IMG/VR virus record: IMGVR_UViG_3300023235_000012
Location: 62,001-126,000 of that record
Length of the DNA stretch: 64,000 nucleotides
DNA from: a virus
Strand: one strand, 5' to 3'
Numbering within the stretch: position 1 is the stretch's first letter; each line of letters begins with the position of its first letter. Positions 39,486 through 48,617 of this stretch are shown piece after piece. The notes under the pieces were generated by a model, which ran no database searches, was not told the origin of the DNA, and saw only the letters and a program-made list of their open reading frames with translations. Position numbers and translations under genes: made by a program.

Positions 39486-39922
39486 TATTTCTCTTGCTTT
39501 GAAATCACGTAGATCAGTTCCACATCAGTTTCATGTTCAATGATTTCTGCTTGGATAGGATCATCTTCAAAGAATTTTTTTATCTTCGGAATAGATTTGA
39601 TCATTTTTGCTTTCCATTTCCCACTGGAAGCTCTAGTGTTATCTTTACGCAATTCTGGATTGAAATATACAGGATTATTAATTTTCTTTTTTCTGAGCAT
39701 TTCGTTAGTTTCATTAGCCATTTGAAAACTTCGTCCAGTGATTATAACATCTTTCGGACCAGGAAAAATTCCTGCAGTGATCACTCCATCAATATCAAAC
39801 CCACTGATTTCTAATGGATTATCTGAATTTTGTGCTAACCTTTTCTGCCTGCGATTATTAATTTCTTTTTTCGATTGTGGAACGCTCTGTTCCTTAACTA
39901 GTCGTCGTAATCGTACAGTCAT
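39485..39922 (-). CDS. HAD-like hydrolase
   Basis: 145 residues from the ATG at 39922, coupled by ATGA to the previous gene with GGGAG upstream. HAD motifs: FDIDGV (motif I), ITGRS (motif II), KAKMI (Lys) and FFEDDP (motif IV). Probably a small phosphatase or nucleotidase. The short N-terminal basic extension is unusual. Confidence 0.7.
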   Translation of the reverse strand: MTVRLRRLVKEQSVPQSKKEINNRRQKRLAQNSDNPLEISGFDIDGVITAGIFPGPKDVIITGRSFQMANETNEMLRKKKINNPVYFNPELRKDNTRASSGKWKAKMIKSIPKIKKFFEDDPIQAEIIEHETDVELIYVISKQEK

Positions 39923-40338
39923 CCAAGCTCCCATGAACCATTAAACATTTTCAAAAAAGGATCTTCATTAATTACTTCTTTTGCAATCTTTTCAATATCT
40001 ACTATGCTACCTATCCACCATTCCCCATGACCGGTTTGAGTTGTTTCTTGATGAAGATTCTGAAACCCTTTCTGCTTTAATTTCTCAGAGATCCGATCCT
40101 CTAATCTCTTCGTTATGGATTTTTCATAGAAAGGTGACAACTGTTCGAATTTTAATCCAGCTGGATTCCCTTGATTCAGCGCACGATTTCTTTGGTAGAA
40201 TATATCATCTTTTTTCGATTTGCACGCAATGCCAATTTTTGCCACGTTCAACCTAGCGTCAAAAAACTTATTTCCACGCTCGGTAGCAATATAGACACAT
40301 TTATGCTCATCACTAACCATTGCTATTGTTTCGGCCAT
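39919..40338 (-). CDS. T5orf172/GIY-YIG-like protein
   Basis: 139 residues. VYIATERGNKFFDARLNVAK followed by IGIACKSK and a spaced RNRALNQG resembles the T5orf172 (Mug113) branch of the GIY-YIG nuclease fold. A later GEWWIG fits the same fold. Catalytic residues are not certain. Its ATG overlaps the last base of the inositol phosphate synthase stop. Confidence 0.5.
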   Translation of the reverse strand: MAETIAMVSDEHKCVYIATERGNKFFDARLNVAKIGIACKSKKDDIFYQRNRALNQGNPAGLKFEQLSPFYEKSITKRLEDRISEKLKQKGFQNLHQETTQTGHGEWWIGSIVDIEKIAKEVINEDPFLKMFNGSWELG

Positions 40339-41639
40339 TATTCGTAATCATTCCTATCTGTCTGGAAGGTGTACTGTAGGTCTTTAGCTTTTGGAAAATT
40401 TTCAATCAGTTGTGGTTTGGTAAGATTCGTTATTTCTCGACGAGACAACGCGTCACATTCAAATTTGGCGTCTTCTGTTCTAAGCTGCAGTGGAGGCGTC
40501 TTTTGTGTCCATGCCGATGGTCCTCTTAGAAAACCAACGACTCCCATTTCTGCCGCTACTTTACAGAAGCGAATGGCACTGATGACGACCCCGCCACTGT
40601 TTGGTGAATCCTGGACCGAAAGCCTTGCAGACAGTTCGTATCTAGCCCCGCCAAATCCATAAGCTATGATATCGAAGTTAGCTATCTTGTTGTCGCTTCC
40701 AACATACTCACCACCTGGCTTCTGAACAACAGTCAACGATGGACCTGCGTAAAAAGTGTGACCGGCGATACTTTGATCTCGGACGACGTTCTGTCCGTTA
40801 AGAACATTCTCTTTGCTTATGTGTTTACCTTTAAGACGACTTGGTTCGGCCATATTTAGGAAGTCGGTGTTCGCTGTTCGACCGCTTCTGATCGTTTCTT
40901 GCCCCTGCGTAGAACCTGCCGCCATGTTCATTTGGATATGTTGAGTAACCATTAAGCCTGAATCAAGCATGGCGCCTTGAAGCACTTCGCTCATACGAGA
41001 TGCTCCCCAGGCGGACCTCATATCCGACCCAACGATCGTCAATTTTTTATCAATAAATCGTTGTTCTACTTCCTGAGTGTCTTTAGTGCTGATCAAGGTC
41101 GGGATGCAATTTACAAAGTGAACATTTGCTTCCAAGGCAATGTCGATATAAAATCGACTTGCTTTCTCAGATCCGACCGGTAGGTAATTAATCAAGACGT
41201 CTACTCTAGTTTTCTTAATGATATCAACGATGTCTTCGAAAGATTCTGCTCGTTTAGCTCCAGTTCGGAAACTAACTTCTTCCGGAAAATCTAGCATATA
41301 TGGAGCAACCCCGTCGAGCTCTGGTCCAGAATAAACCATTGCTCCAGCTTCTACACATCCTGGACTATTATGATTGATTTCTAGAATTTCTTCGACGTGA
41401 TTCATCGCACAATTTGGCCGTGACCGCAATGCTTCTACAAGTGGCCGATTAACTTTGCGTCGATCAACATCAAAACCAACGACGAACTCAATTTCATCTA
41501 CAGTGTATCCACCAATGTCATGATACATCAATCCGACTTTATCTTCTGGATTTGTTCGATAATATTGAACACCTTCAACAAGGGATTTTGCACAATTACC
41601 AACACCGATAATTCCTACGCGGATTTTCTCTTTTTTCAT
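40338..41639 (-). CDS. ino1: myo-Inositol-1-phosphate synthase
   Basis: 433 residues from the ATG at 41639 (GAAGGAG 8 bases upstream). Rossmann motif VGIIGVGNCAKSL, then NYLPVGSEKA and GSDMRSAWGA, match the actinobacterial/archaeal-type enzyme. It converts glucose-6-phosphate to inositol-1-phosphate using NAD. An uncommon phage gene; it might feed cell-wall or capsule lipid changes, or osmoprotectant synthesis (guess). The 165 bases upstream contain a short hairpin-like sequence but no recognised gene. Confidence 0.88.
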   Translation of the reverse strand: MKKEKIRVGIIGVGNCAKSLVEGVQYYRTNPEDKVGLMYHDIGGYTVDEIEFVVGFDVDRRKVNRPLVEALRSRPNCAMNHVEEILEINHNSPGCVEAGAMVYSGPELDGVAPYMLDFPEEVSFRTGAKRAESFEDIVDIIKKTRVDVLINYLPVGSEKASRFYIDIALEANVHFVNCIPTLISTKDTQEVEQRFIDKKLTIVGSDMRSAWGASRMSEVLQGAMLDSGLMVTQHIQMNMAAGSTQGQETIRSGRTANTDFLNMAEPSRLKGKHISKENVLNGQNVVRDQSIAGHTFYAGPSLTVVQKPGGEYVGSDNKIANFDIIAYGFGGARYELSARLSVQDSPNSGGVVISAIRFCKVAAEMGVVGFLRGPSAWTQKTPPLQLRTEDAKFECDALSRREITNLTKPQLIENFPKAKDLQYTFQTDRNDYE

Positions 41640-41804
41640 TCTAAACTCCTTCAGTTTTGTTATTAACACTTGACTTTCTTTCGAAAACTTGAATTATTAG
41701 AAACAAGTCCATCAAATGGTTGGTGGTAAGGTTATCACCCTTTGTCCGGTAGTAATGAACCATATGGTCTGTTGTTTACCGTACCATTTATTTATGTGCT
41801 ATTG

Positions 41805-43427
41805 TCAAAAATCAAATAAATTATGTCTTGCTTTTGGTTTCTCTTTTGGTTTCTTAATTTTGATTTTTTCCGGTGGCATAAATTCTTTCAATCCTTCCAA
41901 AGATGGATTATCATAATTAACTGTATCAGTTACAAACCTCGGGGTGTTAAATTCTTTTAGCTGCTTCTTATATAATTCTATCTTATCCATTGGATTTTCA
42001 CTTTCGAAGATCTCTGGAATAATTTGGTTAAGCATCTGAAATAATTCCAACGGACATTCTCCACCCTCTTCATGCCATTCTAATCCGTGCTTGTACGTTC
42101 CGTCGCAGATTTTATTGGCTTCTTGAATTCCTCGGATCATTATTTCAGTGTTATGATTCATAAGAAACATATAGGTAATGGTATCCCAGGATGAGTTAGA
42201 ATCAATATCAAATCCCTTAACACAAAAATCACCTAAAGTTAGCTTTGTGCTAATCCCTGATAAATCTTTATCTTTTACTCCATGTTCTTCTTTGAGCCAA
42301 TCTCCTAAAAGAGTAGATGAACCAACGAACTTTTTATCATCGGGACCAGCAACTGCACTAGTGCTAAATCGTTTGGCTGTCATCTTAGTCTGTGCATAAA
42401 TCAACGCCTTAGAGGCAGAAAGGAACGGCGAGCTTGAGTCAAAACTTATCGTTACACTTGGGTCAATCTGCTGTCTAAGGATTCGTTGAATTTTTGTTAG
42501 AATCGGAGCATTGGAAACTCTTGATAAACCAAGTAAATGAATCCAAGCCTGATCTTTATTGATCTTCTGCTCGTCCCTCATCTTAATTAGCAACTGAAGT
42601 GAGGAACTATAATCCAAAGTGATGTTACCTGCTAGAGCCCAGCCTTCTAAAGGAAGATCCTTAACTCGATCATACCAATAATCTGCTTGCTCTGGATTCG
42701 CACCTTGAACAACATTCAGAAATTTTGTTGCTCCTGGTGTTCTATGCTTTAGAAAATAGTCGATATTTTCTAACGTAAACTCTAGACACGCATTGAATTT
42801 GTCAACTGTTGGATGCGTTTTCAAGACCATATTGTAGAAGGAATCAAAATCTGGATTTAAAACTATTCCATTTGCTGGAAAATCCAAAACCATGCTATAA
42901 TCAGCTGTGAGTTCAAGCCATTTCAAGACCGTAGCACGAACTTTATCAATGCCATTCAGATCAGTCCAATCTGTTTTCCATGTCCCAGTTGCCCACTGAA
43001 ATCCACCCGAGTCACCAATCAAGGTTACATCTGGATCTCGTTCATGAACAAAAAATTCTCGGTCTAATGTTTTTATTGGATCCAACGTGGCATGACCAGA
43101 AGAATAGAGGCCTGCGCCATAATAGAAACCGCCGCAATCTTTTTGATAATAATTCAGTTCATCGCCTTGTTCTCGAAAACCAGATGGAATCCTCTGTCCT
43201 GGTTGATAACCATTTGTTTTCAAACCAAATTCACTAATTCTGTTTCGTGAATTATAAGATACATAATTGGAACTTGTTGCTGGCAGATACACTGCATATT
43301 GACCCTGTGGATCATCGAATGGTAATTCTTGGTCTCGATGAGTAACCCAGTAATCACGAGTATCTTCAATTAAAGATTCGTTAAGGGGTCGTCGCTGTCT
43401 GTAATTCGATTTTGTGTCTGTAGGCAT
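41805..43427 (-). CDS. dpdA: DpdA-like DNA 7-deazaguanine transglycosylase
   Basis: 540 residues of the TGT superfamily. Catalytic segments are GDSGGFQWATG and MVLDFPANG; a barrel with AGNITLDYSS and HLLGLSR follows. Phage DpdA proteins exchange guanine in DNA for preQ0 or a derivative, protecting against restriction. FolE, QueE and QueC for precursor synthesis are in this window; QueD was not found. It starts after GGAG. Confidence 0.85.
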   Translation of the reverse strand: MPTDTKSNYRQRRPLNESLIEDTRDYWVTHRDQELPFDDPQGQYAVYLPATSSNYVSYNSRNRISEFGLKTNGYQPGQRIPSGFREQGDELNYYQKDCGGFYYGAGLYSSGHATLDPIKTLDREFFVHERDPDVTLIGDSGGFQWATGTWKTDWTDLNGIDKVRATVLKWLELTADYSMVLDFPANGIVLNPDFDSFYNMVLKTHPTVDKFNACLEFTLENIDYFLKHRTPGATKFLNVVQGANPEQADYWYDRVKDLPLEGWALAGNITLDYSSSLQLLIKMRDEQKINKDQAWIHLLGLSRVSNAPILTKIQRILRQQIDPSVTISFDSSSPFLSASKALIYAQTKMTAKRFSTSAVAGPDDKKFVGSSTLLGDWLKEEHGVKDKDLSGISTKLTLGDFCVKGFDIDSNSSWDTITYMFLMNHNTEIMIRGIQEANKICDGTYKHGLEWHEEGGECPLELFQMLNQIIPEIFESENPMDKIELYKKQLKEFNTPRFVTDTVNYDNPSLEGLKEFMPPEKIKIKKPKEKPKARHNLFDF

Positions 43428-43512
43428 AGTACTCCATGAATTTCTTCAGTAAACTATTGAAATTCCAGTAAAAAAGTCTGATAAAGACAACGAAAAGGCA
43501 CTAGGGCCAGTC

Positions 43513-44247
43513 TTAGGTATGACCAGGGAACAAGAATTCATAATTAGCGATGCCAGTGTCGATGTCGATCTTCAAAATGCCATCGTTAGACAAAGCTATA
43601 TTAGTTTTTCCCGAGTCAGCTAGCTTTAAGACAGTCAATACTTGATCAATTGGCCAAGCAAAACCACCGTCATAACCTTTACCCACGTCCTTTGAGAAAA
43701 GAACAGAAGCTGAATGGCTTGCACTGTTTTCTTCACCGATTGCAAAAATCAAATGATTATCAATAACTTTTGGCGTAAACTTCGTTTCTTGTGCTGAATA
43801 CAAACCGGCCATTTCACTAAACTCGTTGATCTTCTGACGGGGTGGCTCATCTATCTCAATAACATAGGTCGTCCCAGCGAATTTTGGTTGAGCTGGAATA
43901 GCTGTCTCTGACATCAATCGATAAGTCGCGTGCATTCCCGCGTCGTTGTCAAACACAATAGAGATTGGAACTTCTTTATTGTCTCTTTTTTCGCGCTTCA
44001 TTGTTACAGTTCCATCATCGCCTTTGAATGATTTCGATCCAGCGAGACCAGACAACAGACCAAGATTTGAAAGACCAAAAATTCCTTTAAAATCTTCAAC
44101 CGGATCACTGGTTGTGGCGTTCATGATAACTGTTCGGTCATCACTGGTCGACTGGTATTTCGTTTCTTTATCTGTGCCTTCGACACGCACCACACTAAAC
44201 TCGATTCCTGAAGTGCTGCGCACAATGTCTTGTAAATTCTTTTTCAT
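43513..44247 (-). CDS. 45: Sliding clamp gp45
   Basis: 244 residues; T4 gp45 is 228. Clamp-type repeated beta-alpha-beta folds; conserved FAWPIDQVLTVL and terminal YEFLFPG. Processivity factor for gp43 and co-activator of late transcription in T4. Driven by the promoter at 44274-44302. Confidence 0.88.
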   Translation of the reverse strand: MKKNLQDIVRSTSGIEFSVVRVEGTDKETKYQSTSDDRTVIMNATTSDPVEDFKGIFGLSNLGLLSGLAGSKSFKGDDGTVTMKREKRDNKEVPISIVFDNDAGMHATYRLMSETAIPAQPKFAGTTYVIEIDEPPRQKINEFSEMAGLYSAQETKFTPKVIDNHLIFAIGEENSASHSASVLFSKDVGKGYDGGFAWPIDQVLTVLKLADSGKTNIALSNDGILKIDIDTGIANYEFLFPGHT

Positions 44248-44273
44248 AGATACTCCTTTTCGTGATTTTTATA

Positions 44274-44302
44274 ATATTAAACGATTATTGGGATTCTGTC
44301 AA
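44274..44302 (-). promoter_or_regulatory. sigma70-like promoter of gene 45
   Basis: Minus-strand TTGACA (44302-44297), 17-base spacer, TAATAT (44279-44274), 27 bases upstream of gene 45. Confidence 0.65.
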
Positions 44303-44304
44303 TA

Positions 44305-44619
44305 TTAGTTTGACTGTTCGAATGTCTTCATATATTTTGAAAGCTGGAGATTTTTATTTTTCATTCCTTGTTCGATGTGATCTTCTGAAATCAATCCTGC
44401 GTTTTTTGCGTGCCTGATCATTTCTAATAGATCACCTATTTCCAAAGAAAGTCGTTGGACGTTGTTCAGATCTTGCTCGGGTTGGCTTTCTTCCGGACCA
44501 AAACGCAAGGTCTTCGTTGCTATCTGTTGAACTTCCGCAGCTTCCTCTAGTAGTATGATGAGTATCTCAGTTTGATTTTCATTAGTCGGGTCGTGAACAA
44601 ATTTAAATTTATCTACCAT
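44305..44619 (-). CDS. MazG-like NTP pyrophosphohydrolase
   Basis: 104 residues. The magnesium-binding pattern LLEEAAEV followed by LSLEIGDLLEMI is MazG-like (ExxE ... ExxD). Hydrolyses (d)NTPs or lowers (p)ppGpp-related signalling in some hosts. Follows the polymerase stop codon: TAG is directly followed by the GAGAG site. Confidence 0.75.
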   Translation of the reverse strand: MVDKFKFVHDPTNENQTEILIILLEEAAEVQQIATKTLRFGPEESQPEQDLNNVQRLSLEIGDLLEMIRHAKNAGLISEDHIEQGMKNKNLQLSKYMKTFEQSN

Positions 44620-44628
44620 CTTTCTCTC

Positions 44629-47439
44629 CTAAAACGAAAACATTGAATTGACTACTTCTGAATGGGCGGCTTCGCCTATATGAAGGTCCCAGTCTAAAAT
44701 CTCAAAAATATTATTCAGTTTCTGCTCAACCATTCCTGTTTCCATTGCATCATCGTCGAATGGAAGTTTTTTGAACCATGAAGGAAGATTTAGTTCATCT
44801 GCTGGAAAGGCGACGCTGGTCATATTCATTGGATTTTGTGGTTTCAATTTACAGACCACAATCCGTCCACCATCCGTAACTCTAAGAGATTGCCTGTCGC
44901 CATATGCAGCACATAATTTATTCCAATTAATACTAGCAGTGATATGGCCTGGAACTCGGACATTCTTCGATCCTTTCTTTTCTACTTCTTCTGTATATTC
45001 GGTGATTTTGTTGGCTGATTTAGGTGAACCTTTCTCCCAAGAATTAAGAGATTTGAAGATTACTCGGAAGTTTCGGATTTTTTCTTTAAGTCCATCTTCG
45101 TTTCCTCCATCTAACACATACATCGCACAATCTTGTAGAAATTCCTGAATCACTTTAGAACTATCGGCTCGTTTAATGTCCATTCCCATAACCTTTAGCT
45201 TACCAGACTTACCGTCTCGATCTCGTCTAATCCCCTTATCATCGTAAATCAGAATGGCATATCTTTTCTTTGCGACAAATAGCCCTCTAGTTCCAATTAG
45301 TTCTCTACCGGCCTGAATTATTCCACCACGTTCAACACCCGAATGAAATAAATCATGCATTTTTTCTGGAAAGGTTTCATTAGTCATAGCTGCAATCTGA
45401 TCATAGAGTTCAGTTACATCATCTTTTTCCCAAGTGAATTCGATGTTTTCTTTTTGGAAATAATTCCACACGCTGAAATACGCAGAGTCGGTATCACCAT
45501 AAATTATCGCGTCTCCAGTATAATCATATTCACCTGTGATTATCTCGTTGATTTTTGATGTCATATGTCGCGTGATACAACGGCCAGTCAATGTCACTGA
45601 TTGTCCCATTCTTCTGTCATGGAATTTTGATGATGCATTCAACAAACATCCATATAAACTATTAAGCTGAATTTTACGAACCTGTTGGCGCATATTCCAG
45701 AAGATGAAGTTCTCTTTTGCTTGTTTAATATCAACAGGAAACCATGTTCCTGCTCTGTTCTGACGAGTTTCTTCTGGAATTTCTTTCAGCATAGAATCAT
45801 ATAAGTGATTATCTTCTGAAATTCCACTCTCGGTCAATGTTTCCCATATTGAAGCAGTCTTCTGCATAATCTTTCGTTCAGTATACCATCTTTTCAAAAG
45901 ACTAGGAATGAGACCATCAATATCAGTTCTAAATAAAGTTCCGTTGGCGCTGATATTTAAATTCGAATCTTCTTGGAAAATAATTTCATATAATTCTGCG
46001 CCTGTCAGTTGTTGAATTGTGTCATCATTAAAATCAACGGTGATTTCATTGTCTGTTTTATCAATGACATAATTGTATTCTAGGGTTCCAAAATGACCGG
46101 CCCAAGCTGCTGCCCAATCTGGAACCCTAACACCTTTGACAGATTTTATCAAGTTTTCTTTTTCAATTCGTTCTTCAAGTGCAGTCATCGTATCATCTGG
46201 TCGAATCTGACCAACGATCGTTTCCGGGCTCATATTTAATAACCGGATACATGATGGATAAAGTGAATTGATGTCAACTGCACCTACCCAATCCTGGAGT
46301 CCTTGCTTTGGATCGGCGACCCATGCACCTGCGGCTTTAGCATCGAATTCTTCTTCTTTTTCTTTAGTGGGAACCACCATTCCACGATTATGAGCTTCAT
46401 TGATGATTGATTGATCAACCCACGCAACCGTTCCCATTGTAGATGACATCAAAACATAATTCGCCGTGGCGATCTGATTGGCTAAATCTAGATAGCGTAG
46501 CTTCTTGTCAAGTTTATCCAGGAGAACCGTGTCTTGTCTGTTGTACTCAATGAAAAGTTTAAAATCTTTTCTATATAGATTATATAATGTTCCTTCGTAT
46601 TGAACTTTTCGTTCACCTATTTCAACCTCACCCACATAATCCAATTTATACGTTGGCATCTGTTTTGGAGTATGCTTCTTGTACAGATCCAGATAATCAA
46701 TGTGAAGTCGACCTTTGATTGTAAAGCTAAGGTTTTCTCGTCCAAAGTTATCTTTACTGATTCCTCTGATCGGTTGAAAACCCCATAGACACCAACCAGA
46801 TGTCGCTTGTTTATTCAAAACTTTAATGGTTCTATTGACCATATATGGAACATCGTATGTTTCACTGTTCCAACCTGAGATGACATCCGCATCTTCGATC
46901 AGATCTTGAAACATCATCAAGAGTTCTTTCTCAGAACAAAGAACAGTGTTCGGGAAATCATCTACTATTTTTTGTGCTTCATCGTCTGTCAGTGTTTCGG
47001 GGCGGACGACCAGCGTAAATAATTCATCGAGCCAGTTGCAATAAACCGAGACGGCTGTCACCGGATTGAAAGGATCTTCAGGGGTGGAATAACCTTTGAT
47101 GGGATCGAAATCCACTTCGATATCAAAAAATGCTACGTGTAGGTTTGCTGGATTTGGAGTGGGGAAATTCTGTTTGAGCGTCTTGAATAAAACGTTATGA
47201 TCTGCTTCGAATGTTTTACGGCCTTGCATCGATCGAAGGTCTCGTTTAAAATCTCGATACCTTCGACTAGTTACTTCTCGGACTCTCGCACCGGTGGTGG
47301 CCTTATGAGAGCCATTTTCATCTTCATAGTAAAATTGATAGATAGGAGGGAGTTCTCTAACTATTCTTCTTCCATTAATTCTTTCAGTTACCAGGACGAC
47401 GTCGGTATTCCTGTCCCAGTGTGCATCGATATATGTCAT
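44629..47439 (-). CDS. 43: Family B DNA polymerase gp43
   Basis: 936 residues (T4 gp43: 898). Exonuclease motifs FFDIEVDF, GWNSETYDVPY and YNRQDT; polymerase motifs DINSLYPS, NSLYGCLLN and YGDTDSAYF. C-terminus VNSMFSF is the likely clamp-binding tail. No intein or split, unlike many relatives. TAG stop. Confidence 0.95.
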   Translation of the reverse strand: MTYIDAHWDRNTDVVLVTERINGRRIVRELPPIYQFYYEDENGSHKATTGARVREVTSRRYRDFKRDLRSMQGRKTFEADHNVLFKTLKQNFPTPNPANLHVAFFDIEVDFDPIKGYSTPEDPFNPVTAVSVYCNWLDELFTLVVRPETLTDDEAQKIVDDFPNTVLCSEKELLMMFQDLIEDADVISGWNSETYDVPYMVNRTIKVLNKQATSGWCLWGFQPIRGISKDNFGRENLSFTIKGRLHIDYLDLYKKHTPKQMPTYKLDYVGEVEIGERKVQYEGTLYNLYRKDFKLFIEYNRQDTVLLDKLDKKLRYLDLANQIATANYVLMSSTMGTVAWVDQSIINEAHNRGMVVPTKEKEEEFDAKAAGAWVADPKQGLQDWVGAVDINSLYPSCIRLLNMSPETIVGQIRPDDTMTALEERIEKENLIKSVKGVRVPDWAAAWAGHFGTLEYNYVIDKTDNEITVDFNDDTIQQLTGAELYEIIFQEDSNLNISANGTLFRTDIDGLIPSLLKRWYTERKIMQKTASIWETLTESGISEDNHLYDSMLKEIPEETRQNRAGTWFPVDIKQAKENFIFWNMRQQVRKIQLNSLYGCLLNASSKFHDRRMGQSVTLTGRCITRHMTSKINEIITGEYDYTGDAIIYGDTDSAYFSVWNYFQKENIEFTWEKDDVTELYDQIAAMTNETFPEKMHDLFHSGVERGGIIQAGRELIGTRGLFVAKKRYAILIYDDKGIRRDRDGKSGKLKVMGMDIKRADSSKVIQEFLQDCAMYVLDGGNEDGLKEKIRNFRVIFKSLNSWEKGSPKSANKITEYTEEVEKKGSKNVRVPGHITASINWNKLCAAYGDRQSLRVTDGGRIVVCKLKPQNPMNMTSVAFPADELNLPSWFKKLPFDDDAMETGMVEQKLNNIFEILDWDLHIGEAAHSEVVNSMFSF

Positions 47440-47726
47440 CTTACTCCTATGATTCCAACTAGTCCAATTATGTTAATTAATGTAAAGCCGATATTTAAAA
47501 AAATTAATGGAGATGAGTTCCTCAAGTATCCGGCGAGTATCAGCAGAATGTTTGCTAATAAAAAAATAGAAAATACAAGCAAAAATGGTGCATCCTGATT
47601 CATCAAAGCTATCAAGCTAGCTGAGATCAAAGACAAAAGAGTCCCTGTGTTTTCAAGAAAGAAAAGTAGGCGATTGTTCTTCCAATCGCCAACATAGAAA
47701 TTTTTACAATCACGCAGAAGCTTCAC
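47436..47726 (-). CDS. Small multi-span membrane protein
   Basis: 96 residues with three hydrophobic spans (about 28-45, 48-66, 73-94). Overlaps gene 43 by 4 bases and the next gene by one. Resembles short CBU_0592-like or PnuC-like bacterial membrane segments only in composition. Function unknown. Confidence 0.6.
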   Translation of the reverse strand: MKLLRDCKNFYVGDWKNNRLLFFLENTGTLLSLISASLIALMNQDAPFLLVFSIFLLANILLILAGYLRNSSPLIFLNIGFTLINIIGLVGIIGVR

Positions 47727-48025
47727 TAAATACTTTTTCCAATTGCAGCCAATCCATCTTCCACTTCTGCAACCCTATCTTTGTCATCTTGAAGATTTCT
47801 TTTGTGAACTGCTCTCATCATCTTATTGACGATGCTTGATTTAATCTTCTGATCCGGATCGTCAATGGAGTCATTGAGTTTTTGAACAGCACTTTCTACC
47901 ACATCCTTCAAGGACTCTCGCTCAAGATGGATCGTTTCAAGGTATTTCACTCCATCTTCAATTGTCTGTTTCAAAAGTGCCTGTTCGACAGCAGTTAGAA
48001 CTCGGTGACTAAAAACATTGGTCAT
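47726..48025 (-). CDS. Possible DsbA-like dsDNA-binding protein
   Basis: 99 residues, helical and charged. Pattern IKSSIVNKMMRAVHKRNLQD and C-terminal EVEDGLAAI recalls the small T4 DsbA late-transcription-region protein family. Low certainty. Expressed from the promoter at 48075-48103. Confidence 0.45.
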   Translation of the reverse strand: MTNVFSHRVLTAVEQALLKQTIEDGVKYLETIHLERESLKDVVESAVQKLNDSIDDPDQKIKSSIVNKMMRAVHKRNLQDDKDRVAEVEDGLAAIGKSI

Positions 48026-48044
48026 TTATTTTCCTTTCATTTGA

Positions 48045-48065
48045 TTTAATTTAATTTAATTTAAT
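48045..48065 (-). repeat. Four tandem copies of a 5-bp unit
   Basis: TTAAT repeated four times between the -10 box and the gene at 47726-48025. It would make the leader long and unstructured; copy number may vary. Confidence 0.75.
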
Positions 48066-48074
48066 TGAAGTTTT

Positions 48075-48103
48075 AGTATAACGAGATTTCGAGACAATGT
48101 CAA
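48075..48103 (-). promoter_or_regulatory. sigma70-like promoter
   Basis: Minus-strand TTGACA (48103-48098), 17-base spacer, TATACT (48080-48075). It may lead transcription into the membrane protein and gene 43. Confidence 0.7.
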
Positions 48104-48171
48104 ATTTGATGTAATCTAAATTCTGTTTGTCAATTTGAATAGAAACCCTATCCTATTTGTTTTTGATCTGC

Positions 48172-48612
48172 TCATTTAAAAAGATAAACAGTTACTGGTT
48201 GAGAACAAGTTTCTTCGATAATAGTTTCAATTTTCTTCCAATCTCCGCCTCCGAGCCCGGCACCAATCTGAGGCATAGCTATTTCGTAATTCAAAGCCTT
48301 TGCCATATCATCGACTTCTTTTAATGCAACTTTAATAGCTTCGTAATCAACAAAGCGTTTTCCAGTGCTACCAAAATCTTTCTGTGTGATCGCATTAACA
48401 ATGATTTTGTTTTCTTTGGTAAGATAGAATATGGTTTCACCAAGTTCCAGGCCTTTTTCTTCAAATTGTTTTCGATAAGCTTCATAAGCACCGGGCCATC
48501 TTTCTCTAATAGCTTTTGCTACTCCTGAGCCCATAACTCCTTTTGCATTACATCCATGAACGATGATTTTTTCTTTCGCATCGAGTACATTTCCGTCTTG
48601 ATAAGTTATCAT
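48172..48612 (-). CDS. Macro domain protein (YmdB-like)
   Basis: 146 residues, one macro domain: VHGCNAKGVMGSGVA near the start and MPQIGAGLGGGDW near the end form the ADP-ribose pocket. Such proteins bind or remove ADP-ribose, or hydrolyse O-acetyl-ADP-ribose. Fits the NAD theme of this genome; protection against host ADP-ribosylation or ADP-ribose-signal defence is a possible role (inference). Confidence 0.88.
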   Translation of the reverse strand: MITYQDGNVLDAKEKIIVHGCNAKGVMGSGVAKAIRERWPGAYEAYRKQFEEKGLELGETIFYLTKENKIIVNAITQKDFGSTGKRFVDYEAIKVALKEVDDMAKALNYEIAMPQIGAGLGGGDWKKIETIIEETCSQPVTVYLFK

Positions 48613-48617
48613 TGGTA

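Noticed and set aside
41730-41800. A terminator or operator in the gap between dpdA and the inositol phosphate synthase gene (GGTG...CACC inverted repeat, CCATATGG palindrome).
   Set aside because: Stems are short and no T-run or promoter is aligned with them; nothing firm to annotate.
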